Part shown: positions 44,186 to 53,574 of the stretch, in pieces | Position numbering within the stretch: the first letter of the stretch is position 1 | Layout: each line of letters opens with the position of its first letter | From: Bacillus rhizoplanae | GTDB taxonomy: Bacteria > Bacillota > Bacilli > Bacillales > Bacillaceae_G | Direction: 5' to 3' | DNA: 64,000 bases | NCBI RefSeq assembly: GCF_917563915.1 | Contig: NZ_CAKJTI010000006.1 | Span: 124,001-188,000 of the forward strand | Notes under the pieces: generated by a model | Database searches by the model: none | What the model saw: the letters and a program-made list of their open reading frames with translations, nothing else | Told to the model about the DNA's origin: nothing | Position numbers and translations under genes: made by a program

Positions 44186-45190
44186 TTGAAGACCATTACA
44201 ATTTTAGTACCGGCCTACAATGAAGAAGAAGTGTTAGATCAATTGTATAGTCGGTTGACAGGAGTAATTGAGTCGGTGCCAAATTACGACTTTGAGATTT
44301 TGTTTGTGAATGATGGAAGTAAAGATAATACATTAAATATTATTAAAGAGTTTCGAGTACACGATAAACGCATTTCTTATGTAGATTTATCTCGTAACTT
44401 TGGAAAAGAAACAGCAATGATTGCCGGACTGGATCATGCAATGGGAGATGCGGTTATCATTATTGATGCTGATTTACAAGACCCACCGGAATTAATCCCA
44501 GAAATGATTCAATATTGGGAGCAAGGCTATGACGACATTTATGCCAAAAGACGTTCTCGTGCAGGAGAATCTTGGGCGAAAAAATGGACAGCTGGTAAAT
44601 ACTATAGTCTATTAAAGAAAACAACAAGAATTCCAATTCAAGAAAATACAGGAGATTTTCGTTTATTGGATAGACGTTGCGTGGAAGCATTAAAGAAAAT
44701 TCGTGAAACACAGCGTTATACAAAAGGAATGTTCAGTTGGATTGGTTACAATAAGAAAGAAATTTTATTCGACCGCGATCCGCGCGCAGCTGGTGAAACG
44801 AAATGGAACTACTTTAAGTTAATGGATTTAGCAATTGAAGGACTTACATCCTTTACTACGTTTCCATTACGTCTTGCATCCTTCACAGGGTTTACCGTAT
44901 CATTCTTTGCATTTTGTTACATGGTGTGGATTATTATTAAAACGATGATTTATGGTGAACCGGTAAGCGGCTATCCATCTATGATGACAGCGATTTTATT
45001 CATTGGCGGCGTACAGTTAATCGCAATTGGAATTATCGGTGAATATTTAGGTCGTATCTTTAACGAAACGAAAAATCGTCCACTATACTTTGTAGATGAG
45101 TATAATGATGATAAAGTAACAAATTTGGATGAAAAGCCGACAGCAAAGTTATATCGCGTAGAAGATCATAAAGTAAAATCAAATCGTTAG
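44186..45190 (+). CDS. GtrB/CsbB-type undecaprenyl-phosphate glycosyltransferase
   Basis: 334 residues. GT2 domain with VPAYNEEE, NDGSKDN and DADLQDPPE (metal site), then a two-helix membrane part (about residues 225-300). CsbB in B. subtilis and GtrB in phage conversion load GlcNAc or glucose on undecaprenyl phosphate. Start codons available are TTG; TTG 44186 follows AAAGGGG. Twelve bases later the GtrA gene begins, so they form an operon. Confidence 0.86.
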   Translation: MKTITILVPAYNEEEVLDQLYSRLTGVIESVPNYDFEILFVNDGSKDNTLNIIKEFRVHDKRISYVDLSRNFGKETAMIAGLDHAMGDAVIIIDADLQDPPELIPEMIQYWEQGYDDIYAKRRSRAGESWAKKWTAGKYYSLLKKTTRIPIQENTGDFRLLDRRCVEALKKIRETQRYTKGMFSWIGYNKKEILFDRDPRAAGETKWNYFKLMDLAIEGLTSFTTFPLRLASFTGFTVSFFAFCYMVWIIIKTMIYGEPVSGYPSMMTAILFIGGVQLIAIGIIGEYLGRIFNETKNRPLYFVDEYNDDKVTNLDEKPTAKLYRVEDHKVKSNR

Positions 45191-45202
45191 GAGATTACAA
45201 AC

Positions 45203-45610
45203 GTGAATAACAAAACGAAGGAAATCTTTAACTATTTGGTTTTTGGTGGTTTAACGACGCTGGTCAACATTGTTACGTATTATGTTTGTGCAACTTTAGC
45301 TGGAATGGATTACAAAGTTGCCACGACAATTGCATGGATTGTATCTGTGTTGTTTGCGTATATTACAAATAAAAAATATGTATTTAGCAGCCAACAAACA
45401 AGTGTTGCCCATGCAATGAAAGAATTCTTCTATTTTATGGGCTTTCGCGTATTGTCGTATTTCATTGATCTCTTCTCCATGATTGCATTAGTTGAGTGGT
45501 TAGGTATCAATGATTTAGTATCTAAGATTATAGCGAATGTTATTGTTGTAGTTGTTAATTATTTTGCAAGTAAATATATAATTTTTAAAAAAAAGGTCGA
45601 AATTCAGTAA
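45203..45610 (+). CDS. GtrA family flippase
   Basis: 135 residues with four helices. The start FNYLVFGGLTTLVNIVTYY is the GtrA signature. It is thought to flip undecaprenyl-phosphate sugars made by the GtrB partner. The start is GTG 45203 with AGGAG upstream. It is 97 bases before the first YfhO gene. Confidence 0.9.
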   Translation: MNNKTKEIFNYLVFGGLTTLVNIVTYYVCATLAGMDYKVATTIAWIVSVLFAYITNKKYVFSSQQTSVAHAMKEFFYFMGFRVLSYFIDLFSMIALVEWLGINDLVSKIIANVIVVVVNYFASKYIIFKKKVEIQ

Positions 45611-45706
45611 GGCCAAAATGCATGAAAAACAAATAGCTTGGCTCTATGCCGGCTATTGTTTTTTATACATATATACTTCGAACTAGGAATAACATGGAGG
45701 CGTATA

Positions 45707-48403
45707 ATGCAGCAACTGTTGGATTTATTTAAGAAAAAGAAATTTTTGTACGCATTAGCTTTTTTCCTTCCATTTTCTATTTATGGTGTAATGTTTATAC
45801 TGCTGGGTATTGCCCCGTTTGGAGACAAATCAATTCTTGTTACTGATTTGCATACACAGTATGTACAGTTTTACACATATTTATATGATGTTATGAAAAA
45901 TGGAAAAAGCATTTTTTATAGCTGGGAAGGTGGAATGGGACTAAACTTCCTTGGCGTATTTGCTTATTATTTAGCAAGCCCGTTTTCTATTTTAATTCTC
46001 TTTTTTGATCGTGCACATATTCCGGAAGCGATTATGCTCATGACATTATTAAAAGTCGGGTTAGCTGGTATGACAATGACGTATTATTTAAGTCACATGA
46101 TGAAGCGTCGTGATATTACAATTGCAGTATTCTCAACTTTTTATGCATTAATGTCATTTGTAACAGTCTATTCTTTCTGTATCATGTGGTTAGATGCAAT
46201 TTATCTACTTCCACTCATTATGCTTGGAATTGAGAGGTTGCTGACGACTAAAAAATACGGATTGTTTATTTTTAGTTTAGCTCTTACATTTATTACAAAC
46301 TTCTATATTTCTTATATGGTTGGAATCTTTACATTTATTTACTTTATCGTGCGCTTTTGTGTCCTTTATGACATTCGCAATGTAAAGCAATTCTTTCAAA
46401 AGTTTGTATGGTTCTGTATTGGGACAGGTTTAGCAGTTGGAATGTCAGCATTCATCACGATCCCAACGTATTTGGACTTAAAGAGCAATTTTGCGGAACG
46501 TGCGAAAATTCCATTTTCTACAACATTTAATTTTGACCCATTTGACTTTTATAGTCGTTTCTTTAATGGAGTTGTAGATACAACGGTTAATGGAATGCCA
46601 AACGTTTATGCTGGTGTATTAACAGTATTGCTTGTACCATTGTTCTTTGTAACAAAGAAAATTTCATTAAAAGAAAAAATTGCGTATGGGGCAGTGATGC
46701 TGTTTTTAGTTATTTCTTTTGAAATACCGTTTTTAAATATTGCTTGGCATGGTTTTGAGCCGCCAACGAATTTCCCGTATCGTTATTCGTTTGTATTTTC
46801 ATTTTTGCTTGTTTATGTAGCTGCTCGAACATTTATGATATTTGGGGAAGAATTATTACCAGCATTGAAAAAAGTAGTTTTCTTCAACATATTTATGATC
46901 ATTTTACTTGGGAAAGTAGCACCTTCTTATATGCAATCCAATAAAATGATGGCAAACATCTTTTTGGTTGTTGTTTATGCGTTGTTACTATACTTAAAGG
47001 TTCGACTAAAAAACAAAAAAGCATTAGTATCTTTTGCCTTGTTAGCTATAGCCTCGCTGGATGTTGCACTGAATACAATGTATTCGATTAAGCTAATGGG
47101 TTATGAGTATGGTTACATTAATCGTCAAGAATATGCATCTCCATATCCGGGATATGAAGAAACGATTCAAAAAGTAGCTGAAAAAGATCCAGGGTTATAT
47201 CGCATGGAAACGACAATGGGGAGAACCTGGAATGATGCGATGCGCTTCGGGTATAAAGGGATTACTCATTTCAATTCTGTTGCGAATGGGCATTTGAATT
47301 TATATATGCAAGATTTAGGTTACGGTTATTTGGACGCATTAATTTTACAAAACGGCAAAGGAATTGTTTCAACTGATGCCCTGTTTGGTATGAAATATAT
47401 GATCTCGGATAGTCCATTAAATAAATATGGTTTTGAAAAAATCGACAGTGTCGGTGACTTCTCCATATATGAGAATAAAAATGCCCTTCCGTTTGGATAT
47501 ATGGTCAATAAAGAAGAGTTTGATACAAAAGGAAAAGATAAGTTAAAGGTTCAAAAATACAATTATACAAACTCATTTGAAGAGCAAAATAAACTAATTG
47601 GCAAGTTAAATGGACAAAGTGTTGACTATTATAAAGCGCTTCAACCGGTTTCTGTTCAATATAACAACTTACAAGTAGTAGAAACAGAAAAAACCAAGAA
47701 GCAACTTGCTAATCAAAAGCAAAAAATGGCTCTTACAAACCAAAAACCAATTGAGTTGGCAAAACTGCAAGATGATAAGCCAGCAAGCATTAAATATGTG
47801 TTTGATGTTAAAGGCAAACAACAGTTATATACAAAATTGCGTGTGGACCCAACTGGTGTAACAAAGGTTTACGTAAATGGAAAAACATTAGGTAAAACAA
47901 TTGGTGAGGGACCGGATAGCGACTTATCTAATTATCCAGAGTATTATTGGAACAATGGTATTCTTGACTTAGGCGCTTTTGAAAATGAAAAAGTGGAAGT
48001 GGAAGTACAGGTAAAACCTCATTCTATTGAATTGGATCAACAATTGTTCTATGGACTTGATATGGATACGTTTGAAAAACGTGTAGATGAATTAAGACAG
48101 CAGTCATTGAACGTAACAAACTACACAGGTCGCAGTGTTGAAGGAAAAGTTGATGTAAAAGAAGATAATTTCCTTTTCTTATCTATTCCATATGATAAAG
48201 GCTGGAAAGCAACTGTTGATGGGAAAGATGCAAAAGTACTGAAATTAAATGATGCATTTCTTGGAGTAGAACTACCAAAAGGTACACATACAATTGAATT
48301 GAAGTATACATCCCCAGGATTTACAGTAGGGGTTATTGTTTCTGTTATCAGCTTACTAGCAACGGTTTCTCTTTGCTTTATCGTGCTGAAGAAGAGGAAG
48401 TAA
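45707..48403 (+). CDS. YfhO family membrane glycosyltransferase-like protein 1
   Basis: 898 residues. About 13 helices in the first 480 residues, then a large extracytoplasmic part and a last helix at the C-terminus. The loop SDL/TDLHTQYVQFYTYL and NFPYRYSFVFSF match the YfhO family. In B. subtilis YfhO, with CsbB and GtcA, adds GlcNAc to lipoteichoic acid. ATG 45707 has TGGAGG upstream. It follows gtrB- and gtrA-like genes, which fits this three-part system. Confidence 0.87.
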   Translation: MQQLLDLFKKKKFLYALAFFLPFSIYGVMFILLGIAPFGDKSILVTDLHTQYVQFYTYLYDVMKNGKSIFYSWEGGMGLNFLGVFAYYLASPFSILILFFDRAHIPEAIMLMTLLKVGLAGMTMTYYLSHMMKRRDITIAVFSTFYALMSFVTVYSFCIMWLDAIYLLPLIMLGIERLLTTKKYGLFIFSLALTFITNFYISYMVGIFTFIYFIVRFCVLYDIRNVKQFFQKFVWFCIGTGLAVGMSAFITIPTYLDLKSNFAERAKIPFSTTFNFDPFDFYSRFFNGVVDTTVNGMPNVYAGVLTVLLVPLFFVTKKISLKEKIAYGAVMLFLVISFEIPFLNIAWHGFEPPTNFPYRYSFVFSFLLVYVAARTFMIFGEELLPALKKVVFFNIFMIILLGKVAPSYMQSNKMMANIFLVVVYALLLYLKVRLKNKKALVSFALLAIASLDVALNTMYSIKLMGYEYGYINRQEYASPYPGYEETIQKVAEKDPGLYRMETTMGRTWNDAMRFGYKGITHFNSVANGHLNLYMQDLGYGYLDALILQNGKGIVSTDALFGMKYMISDSPLNKYGFEKIDSVGDFSIYENKNALPFGYMVNKEEFDTKGKDKLKVQKYNYTNSFEEQNKLIGKLNGQSVDYYKALQPVSVQYNNLQVVETEKTKKQLANQKQKMALTNQKPIELAKLQDDKPASIKYVFDVKGKQQLYTKLRVDPTGVTKVYVNGKTLGKTIGEGPDSDLSNYPEYYWNNGILDLGAFENEKVEVEVQVKPHSIELDQQLFYGLDMDTFEKRVDELRQQSLNVTNYTGRSVEGKVDVKEDNFLFLSIPYDKGWKATVDGKDAKVLKLNDAFLGVELPKGTHTIELKYTSPGFTVGVIVSVISLLATVSLCFIVLKKRK

Positions 48404-48413
48404 AATGAAAGAG

Positions 48414-48463
48414 GATCCTCTCTAAGTAGGGCTAACAGAGCCTACTTAGAGAGGATTTTTATA
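48414..48463 (+). terminator. Terminator between the two yfhO genes
   Basis: ATCCTCTCTAAGTAGG pairs with CCTACTTAGAGAGGAT, then TTTTTATA. Confidence 0.9.
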
Positions 48464-48531
48464 TATTCGCTTACGTCAAGAATCAGAAGGTATGCAAGAG
48501 GAAAATAAAAATAAAACAGGAGCGTAAAATA

Positions 48532-51084
48532 ATGAAACAATTAAAAGGTCTGTACGGCGTTCTGTTCTTTTTCGTTCCATTCTGTATATTACTTATATGC
48601 TATGCTTTGTTCGGTGTGTATCCGTTTGGAAAGTATTCGATATTAATTAGTGATTTAAACACACAATATGTTCAATTTTATTCTTATTTACATAGCGTAT
48701 TTACAGAAGGGAAGAGTTTACAATATACATTTGAATTAGGCGGGGGACTTAACTTTCTTGGGACATTCGCCTACTATTTAGCAAGTCCGTTTTCTTTACT
48801 TCTTTACTTCTTTAATAAAGAAAGCATTCCAGAATTTATTTTTCTTATTACACTTCTAAAAGTAGGATTTGCAGGATTAACATGTGGTTGGTTTTTACGT
48901 TATGTGATAGGGAAAGAGCATAAAGGGTTGTTACTGTTTTCAACTGCTTATGCATTGTCAGGTTATGTTATGGCCTATTCGTTTCATGTCATGTGGCTAG
49001 ATGGTGTCGTGTTCCTGCCTGTTGTTTTAATTGGAGTTGAAAAGCTTTTACGAGACAGAAAGGTTATTTTCTTTACGGTTGCATTAGCGATTATGTTTAT
49101 CGCTAATTTCTATATTTCATTTATGTTCGGGATTTTTACATTCCTTTATTTTGTTATTCGACTCTTTTCACAATATAAGTTTCGAGATATAAAAACATGG
49201 GGAAAATATTTTCTGTTGTTCTGCATTGGAACGGGACTAGCTGTTGGAATAGGAGCTATAATTATTCTTCCAACTTTGGGAGCGTTAAAGAGTAACCCAT
49301 ATAGTATCAGTTCAATGGACTTCAAATTAGAATGGAATCTTAATTTACTTGATTTTTATTGGAAGCTATTATCGGGAGGATATGATTCAAGTTTATTTGG
49401 TGCTCCTAACGTATATGCATCCACATTAGTATTGGTATTATTACCTTTATACTTTGTGAATAAAGAAATTAACAAGAGGGAAAAATTCTTATCTATATTT
49501 GTATTTTTGTTCTTAATTTGCAGTTTTGCAATTCCGTTTTTAAATTTAGCTTGGCATGGGAATAAGCCGCCAAATGCGTATCCACATCGTTTTGCCTTTG
49601 TATTTGTTATGTTGACAATTTTTATGGCAGCCAGAGTATTTCAACATATGAATCGAAAGTATGTTGTACCATTATGGATTAGTTATATCGTACATCTGAT
49701 TCTATTATATTCATTGTCAGTGAAAGGATATAAAGCGGTTCATAATGATATACTGCTTACAAACGCTCTTTTTATTACGGTTGTGGTTATAGTATTGCAT
49801 ATTCGTATGGTGAAACCATCATTATCAAAATTAACAACAGGATTATTGCTCATTTGTTTAATAGCTGATGTTAGTTTCAATACAAATAACTATATTCATG
49901 GCCTTCATAAAGAAATGACTTATGCAAAGCGGAAAGAATACGAACTGAATAAAACTGCTAAACAAGCTATTCAGTATGTAAATGAAATCAATACAGAGCG
50001 GTATCGTGTAAATTCTCAATACTTTCGAACGCTAAATGATTCATTACAATATGATTATCCATCTTTTCAAACATTTAATTCGATGGCAAATGGATCATTT
50101 CATCGCTTCTTAAAGCAGACAGGGTACTCAACGTCTCCGGACTTTTTAGTAGCAAATAATCATGGTAATACATTAGTATTTGACGCCATTTTTAAAAATG
50201 GATATAGAATTGAAGATGGTAGTATACCGAAATACGGATACGAGAAAATAAAACAATTTGGTTTTGCTAATGTGTTTAAGAACAATAATATTGTTCCATT
50301 TGGTTATCCAGTTGAAAGTTTACCTTCTAAAAATGAAGAGAATCCTTTTGTTTTTCAAGAAAAGCTGATTGGTGCCCAAGAAGGAACGCTATTTAAAAAG
50401 CTAGCAGATCCAAAAATTTCGCTAAAAAATATGGCTGCTGTTCCAGGAGAAGAAGGAATATATGAAAGAGTTAATAAGGCAGAGCCGGGATATATTACGC
50501 TTCAAGTAAGTATACCAAAAGAGGTTCAATTATATGGATTAGCTGATGGAATTGAAAAGTGGAAAGAAATCGTAGTGAATGACCAGTATACGTGTTACTT
50601 ACCGCCTGATCCAGAAAAATCTATAATTGATTTTGGATACTTCCCAACAAAAGGGACTACAACAATGAAGATAAAGATTGAGGACGAGGATGTCTTCTCA
50701 TTAAAAGGGATTCAGTTTTATGGATTAGACATAGACAAATTTAATGAGACAGTAAAAGAATTACAAAAGAACACAATGAAAGTTACTGAAAACAAAGGAA
50801 CAACAATAAAAGGAAATATAGCATTAAAGAATGAATCTACATTTGTATTTCCGATTCCTTATGATATTGGCTGGTCCGTTACAATTGATGGGAAAGAGCA
50901 GTCTACAGAAAAAATTGTGAATGGTTTATTAGGAGTCAAGGCGAATGCTGGTGACCATGAAGTTGTACTTACTTACCATTCTCCAGGTTTAAAACTGGGT
51001 ATCATTATTTCTGTTGTGAGCATCATCCTTACTGTATTATTTGCTATTGTACAGACAAGGATGTTACGGAAAAACGTAGAATAA
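48532..51084 (+). CDS. YfhO family membrane protein 2
   Basis: 850 residues, paralogue of the preceding gene with the same layout: SDLNTQYVQFYSYL near residue 40, polytopic domain, extracytoplasmic domain and C-terminal helix. It is separated by a terminator, so it can be expressed independently and may use another acceptor. AGGAGCG precedes the ATG. It ends near a bidirectional terminator. Confidence 0.86.
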   Translation: MKQLKGLYGVLFFFVPFCILLICYALFGVYPFGKYSILISDLNTQYVQFYSYLHSVFTEGKSLQYTFELGGGLNFLGTFAYYLASPFSLLLYFFNKESIPEFIFLITLLKVGFAGLTCGWFLRYVIGKEHKGLLLFSTAYALSGYVMAYSFHVMWLDGVVFLPVVLIGVEKLLRDRKVIFFTVALAIMFIANFYISFMFGIFTFLYFVIRLFSQYKFRDIKTWGKYFLLFCIGTGLAVGIGAIIILPTLGALKSNPYSISSMDFKLEWNLNLLDFYWKLLSGGYDSSLFGAPNVYASTLVLVLLPLYFVNKEINKREKFLSIFVFLFLICSFAIPFLNLAWHGNKPPNAYPHRFAFVFVMLTIFMAARVFQHMNRKYVVPLWISYIVHLILLYSLSVKGYKAVHNDILLTNALFITVVVIVLHIRMVKPSLSKLTTGLLLICLIADVSFNTNNYIHGLHKEMTYAKRKEYELNKTAKQAIQYVNEINTERYRVNSQYFRTLNDSLQYDYPSFQTFNSMANGSFHRFLKQTGYSTSPDFLVANNHGNTLVFDAIFKNGYRIEDGSIPKYGYEKIKQFGFANVFKNNNIVPFGYPVESLPSKNEENPFVFQEKLIGAQEGTLFKKLADPKISLKNMAAVPGEEGIYERVNKAEPGYITLQVSIPKEVQLYGLADGIEKWKEIVVNDQYTCYLPPDPEKSIIDFGYFPTKGTTTMKIKIEDEDVFSLKGIQFYGLDIDKFNETVKELQKNTMKVTENKGTTIKGNIALKNESTFVFPIPYDIGWSVTIDGKEQSTEKIVNGLLGVKANAGDHEVVLTYHSPGLKLGIIISVVSIILTVLFAIVQTRMLRKNVE

Positions 51085-51100
51085 GAAATGAAAAATAAAG

Positions 51101-51137
51101 AAAAAAGCTACTGAATTCTTCAGTAGCTTTTTTTTGT
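51101..51137. terminator. Bidirectional terminator, yfhO-2 / polysaccharide operon
   Basis: AAAAAAGCTACTGAA pairs with TTCAGTAGCTTTTTT. The stop of the minus-strand ligase gene lies in the stem. Confidence 0.88.
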
Positions 51138-52496
51138 ACGGTGCTGTATATACCCAGTTGTTAAAAAGAAGTACAGCATAAATGAAGCATTTTCTAATAT
51201 GTTATAAAATGCGCCGCCAATAATCGCTCCAACTATTAAATATAAAACAAGAGGAGCAAACGGTGATTCTTTCCTGTATTTCCAAAGAAGAGAAAGGAAT
51301 CCAAAGGCGAATCCCGCACATAAGAGTACGCCTATTATACCTGTTTCAGCGAGTATTTGAATGTATTGATTATCGGAATAGAAGTCCCATGTAATCTTAT
51401 AGTGTTTATAAATAGGCGATGAGAAAGTTTGCGTAGCAGCATCACCAAATGTTCCAAATCCATAGCCGGTAATTGGTTTATCTTGAAAGATTTCAACTGC
51501 TTTTTTTACATAGTAAATGCGCCCATCTTGTTTACTAAGTTCAACTGTGTCTTCTGAGAGTGCTTCTGTAAAGCGTTTTACACCCATTCTCTCTCCCTCT
51601 AAATAGTTCGTCATTTTGGAGATGCATGAAGCGCATAGGAATGACACAAGAGCGATTACTAGCAGTGATTTCCAATTTGAAAATTTCCGGTTGATGCATA
51701 AATAGACAACTAAAAAGACAGTAATTGTTAGAAATGCACCACGTGAATATGTGAGCCATAATGTTGTGGCAATGAGTGTGAGCCCTATATATGTGACATA
51801 TTTCATTTTCCCTGATACGTTTCGAAGAACGTATAGTGAAATAAGAAAAGCTAATATCAAATATAGTGCCAATTCATTTGGGCCGCCCGCCATTCCGTAT
51901 ATCCGAATTTTGTTTGTTGGAGCAAGCAAAAGATGTTTCCAAGCTTCTGGCAAAAACATGGTTCGCAATGATAGTTTCTCAATCAGCCCCTGTATAGACA
52001 TAATGACAGAAGCAATGAAGGTGATTTGCGCAAAAAATAATATATCCTCATCGTGAATGGTGATACGAGAAGCGATATAGTATACAAAATAAAATAGAAG
52101 CAGTGTGTGTAATTGCATAGCAATTGCGACGAGTGAAACACCATGCGATAGACCGATTGCAGCACCAAACAAGCAGAAAAGAAAATATAATATTTCAAAG
52201 TATCGGAATGAAAAAAGCTGTGAAATATTATGTCGGTATTGCCATAATAGACGCAATAAGAGAGAAATGATGATGAATAGACCGATAAACTTTAGCCCAG
52301 GATTATAAGCAACGAGAAAGGGGCGCATCGGAATAAACATTAGTAAATAAGCAATACCGAGCTTTTCATCTCGAAAAGCAGCACATGCTAGTGCGACAGA
52401 AATGAAAAGTCCGGTATAAGTTGATGGAAACAGTAATCCCAATATAACGAAGAAGATACTTGCCCATATATAGTAGAATCGAGTTGAATGTGTCAT
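51120..52496 (-). CDS. O-antigen ligase/Wzy-like membrane protein
   Basis: 458 residues with about 12 helices and a large loop near residues 295-370. TYSRGAFLTITVFLVVYL and the GYGFGTFG loop are typical of the WaaL/Wzy (O-antigen ligase) family, which polymerises or ligates surface glycans. AGGAGGATAT precedes the ATG. Last gene of a three-gene minus-strand operon. Confidence 0.84.
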   Translation of the reverse strand: MTHSTRFYYIWASIFFVILGLLFPSTYTGLFISVALACAAFRDEKLGIAYLLMFIPMRPFLVAYNPGLKFIGLFIIISLLLRLLWQYRHNISQLFSFRYFEILYFLFCLFGAAIGLSHGVSLVAIAMQLHTLLLFYFVYYIASRITIHDEDILFFAQITFIASVIMSIQGLIEKLSLRTMFLPEAWKHLLLAPTNKIRIYGMAGGPNELALYLILAFLISLYVLRNVSGKMKYVTYIGLTLIATTLWLTYSRGAFLTITVFLVVYLCINRKFSNWKSLLVIALVSFLCASCISKMTNYLEGERMGVKRFTEALSEDTVELSKQDGRIYYVKKAVEIFQDKPITGYGFGTFGDAATQTFSSPIYKHYKITWDFYSDNQYIQILAETGIIGVLLCAGFAFGFLSLLWKYRKESPFAPLVLYLIVGAIIGGAFYNILENASFMLYFFLTTGYIQHRTKKSY

Positions 52497-52506
52497 ATAT
52501 CCTCCT

Positions 52507-53574
52507 TTAACATGATGATGGTGTGCGATAAATTGCTGTAACTTCTTTCAACATTTTTGAAAAAGTGAAGTTTTGTAAATAATGCTCGCGTCCGCATTCT
52601 GCTAAGGAATGATATAATTTTTCATCTTGTAATAATTGCGCTAAAGATGCAGCCAATGTTTCTTCCGATCCATACGGTATTAATAGACCTGAATGATTAT
52701 GAACAATTACTTCTGGCAAGCCGCCGACATTTGTTGCAATAACAGGTTTTTTCATAGCAATTGCTTCAATAGCGACATAGGATAATCCTTCATTTTCTGA
52801 TGGGATCACAATAATGTCATGTTTTGTATATTCTTTTATAATATCGTCTTGAAAGCCTACTAATGATACATGTTCACATAGAGATAGCTCTTGAATCATC
52901 TCTGTTAACTCTTCTTTTAATGGTCCTTCACCGATAATATCACAATGCCATTGTAAAGATGGATGTAGTACTTTTAGCTCTTTCAAGCCTTTTAATAAGA
53001 ATAGTTGTCCTTTTTCTTTGCTAAGCCTTCCGATAACAGCTATTTTTTTTGGGTGATGCTGAGAAAGAGAGGTATCTATATACGGATCTGCAACGCCGTT
53101 ATAAATGACCTTTATCTTTTTTTCTGGTACGCCCTTTTGACATAGCTGCTCCTTCATAAATTGAGAGATGCAAATGATAGCATCATTATAGCGTGTAAAA
53201 AAGGAATTGCTCCACTTTAAGTGAAATGACATCGGCACATTTACGTGGTATGTCCAAACAACCCGAACAGGAGCACCTAATAATTTGGCTAGAATAGCGA
53301 TATAATTTTCACGTAAAAACTGTGCATGAACGATATCGATTTTTTCTTTTTTTATAATTTTCTTTAGCTGCATAGCAGCTTGTATATCAAAAGGATGACG
53401 CATTTTGATTTGATACATCGGTACGTTTAGTTGTTCAAACTTTTTTAAGAAAGGACCAGGGATAGAGTATACAAGGATACAGTGTTCTGGACCAACGGAT
53501 TCCATTAAATCTAGAACGTATTTTTCGGATCCGCCATCCCCGATATAATTTAAAAGGTACATAATTTTATTCAT
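52507..53574 (-). CDS. GT4 family glycosyltransferase
   Basis: 355 residues with the GT-B fold: N-terminal GDGGSEKYV, C-terminal GRLSKEKGQ and the PSENEGLSYVAIEAIAMKKP EX7E motif. A retaining enzyme using a nucleotide sugar; sugar unknown. It overlaps the flippase gene by 8 bases and precedes the ligase gene by 10. Confidence 0.87.
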   Translation of the reverse strand: MNKIMYLLNYIGDGGSEKYVLDLMESVGPEHCILVYSIPGPFLKKFEQLNVPMYQIKMRHPFDIQAAMQLKKIIKKEKIDIVHAQFLRENYIAILAKLLGAPVRVVWTYHVNVPMSFHLKWSNSFFTRYNDAIICISQFMKEQLCQKGVPEKKIKVIYNGVADPYIDTSLSQHHPKKIAVIGRLSKEKGQLFLLKGLKELKVLHPSLQWHCDIIGEGPLKEELTEMIQELSLCEHVSLVGFQDDIIKEYTKHDIIVIPSENEGLSYVAIEAIAMKKPVIATNVGGLPEVIVHNHSGLLIPYGSEETLAASLAQLLQDEKLYHSLAECGREHYLQNFTFSKMLKEVTAIYRTPSSC

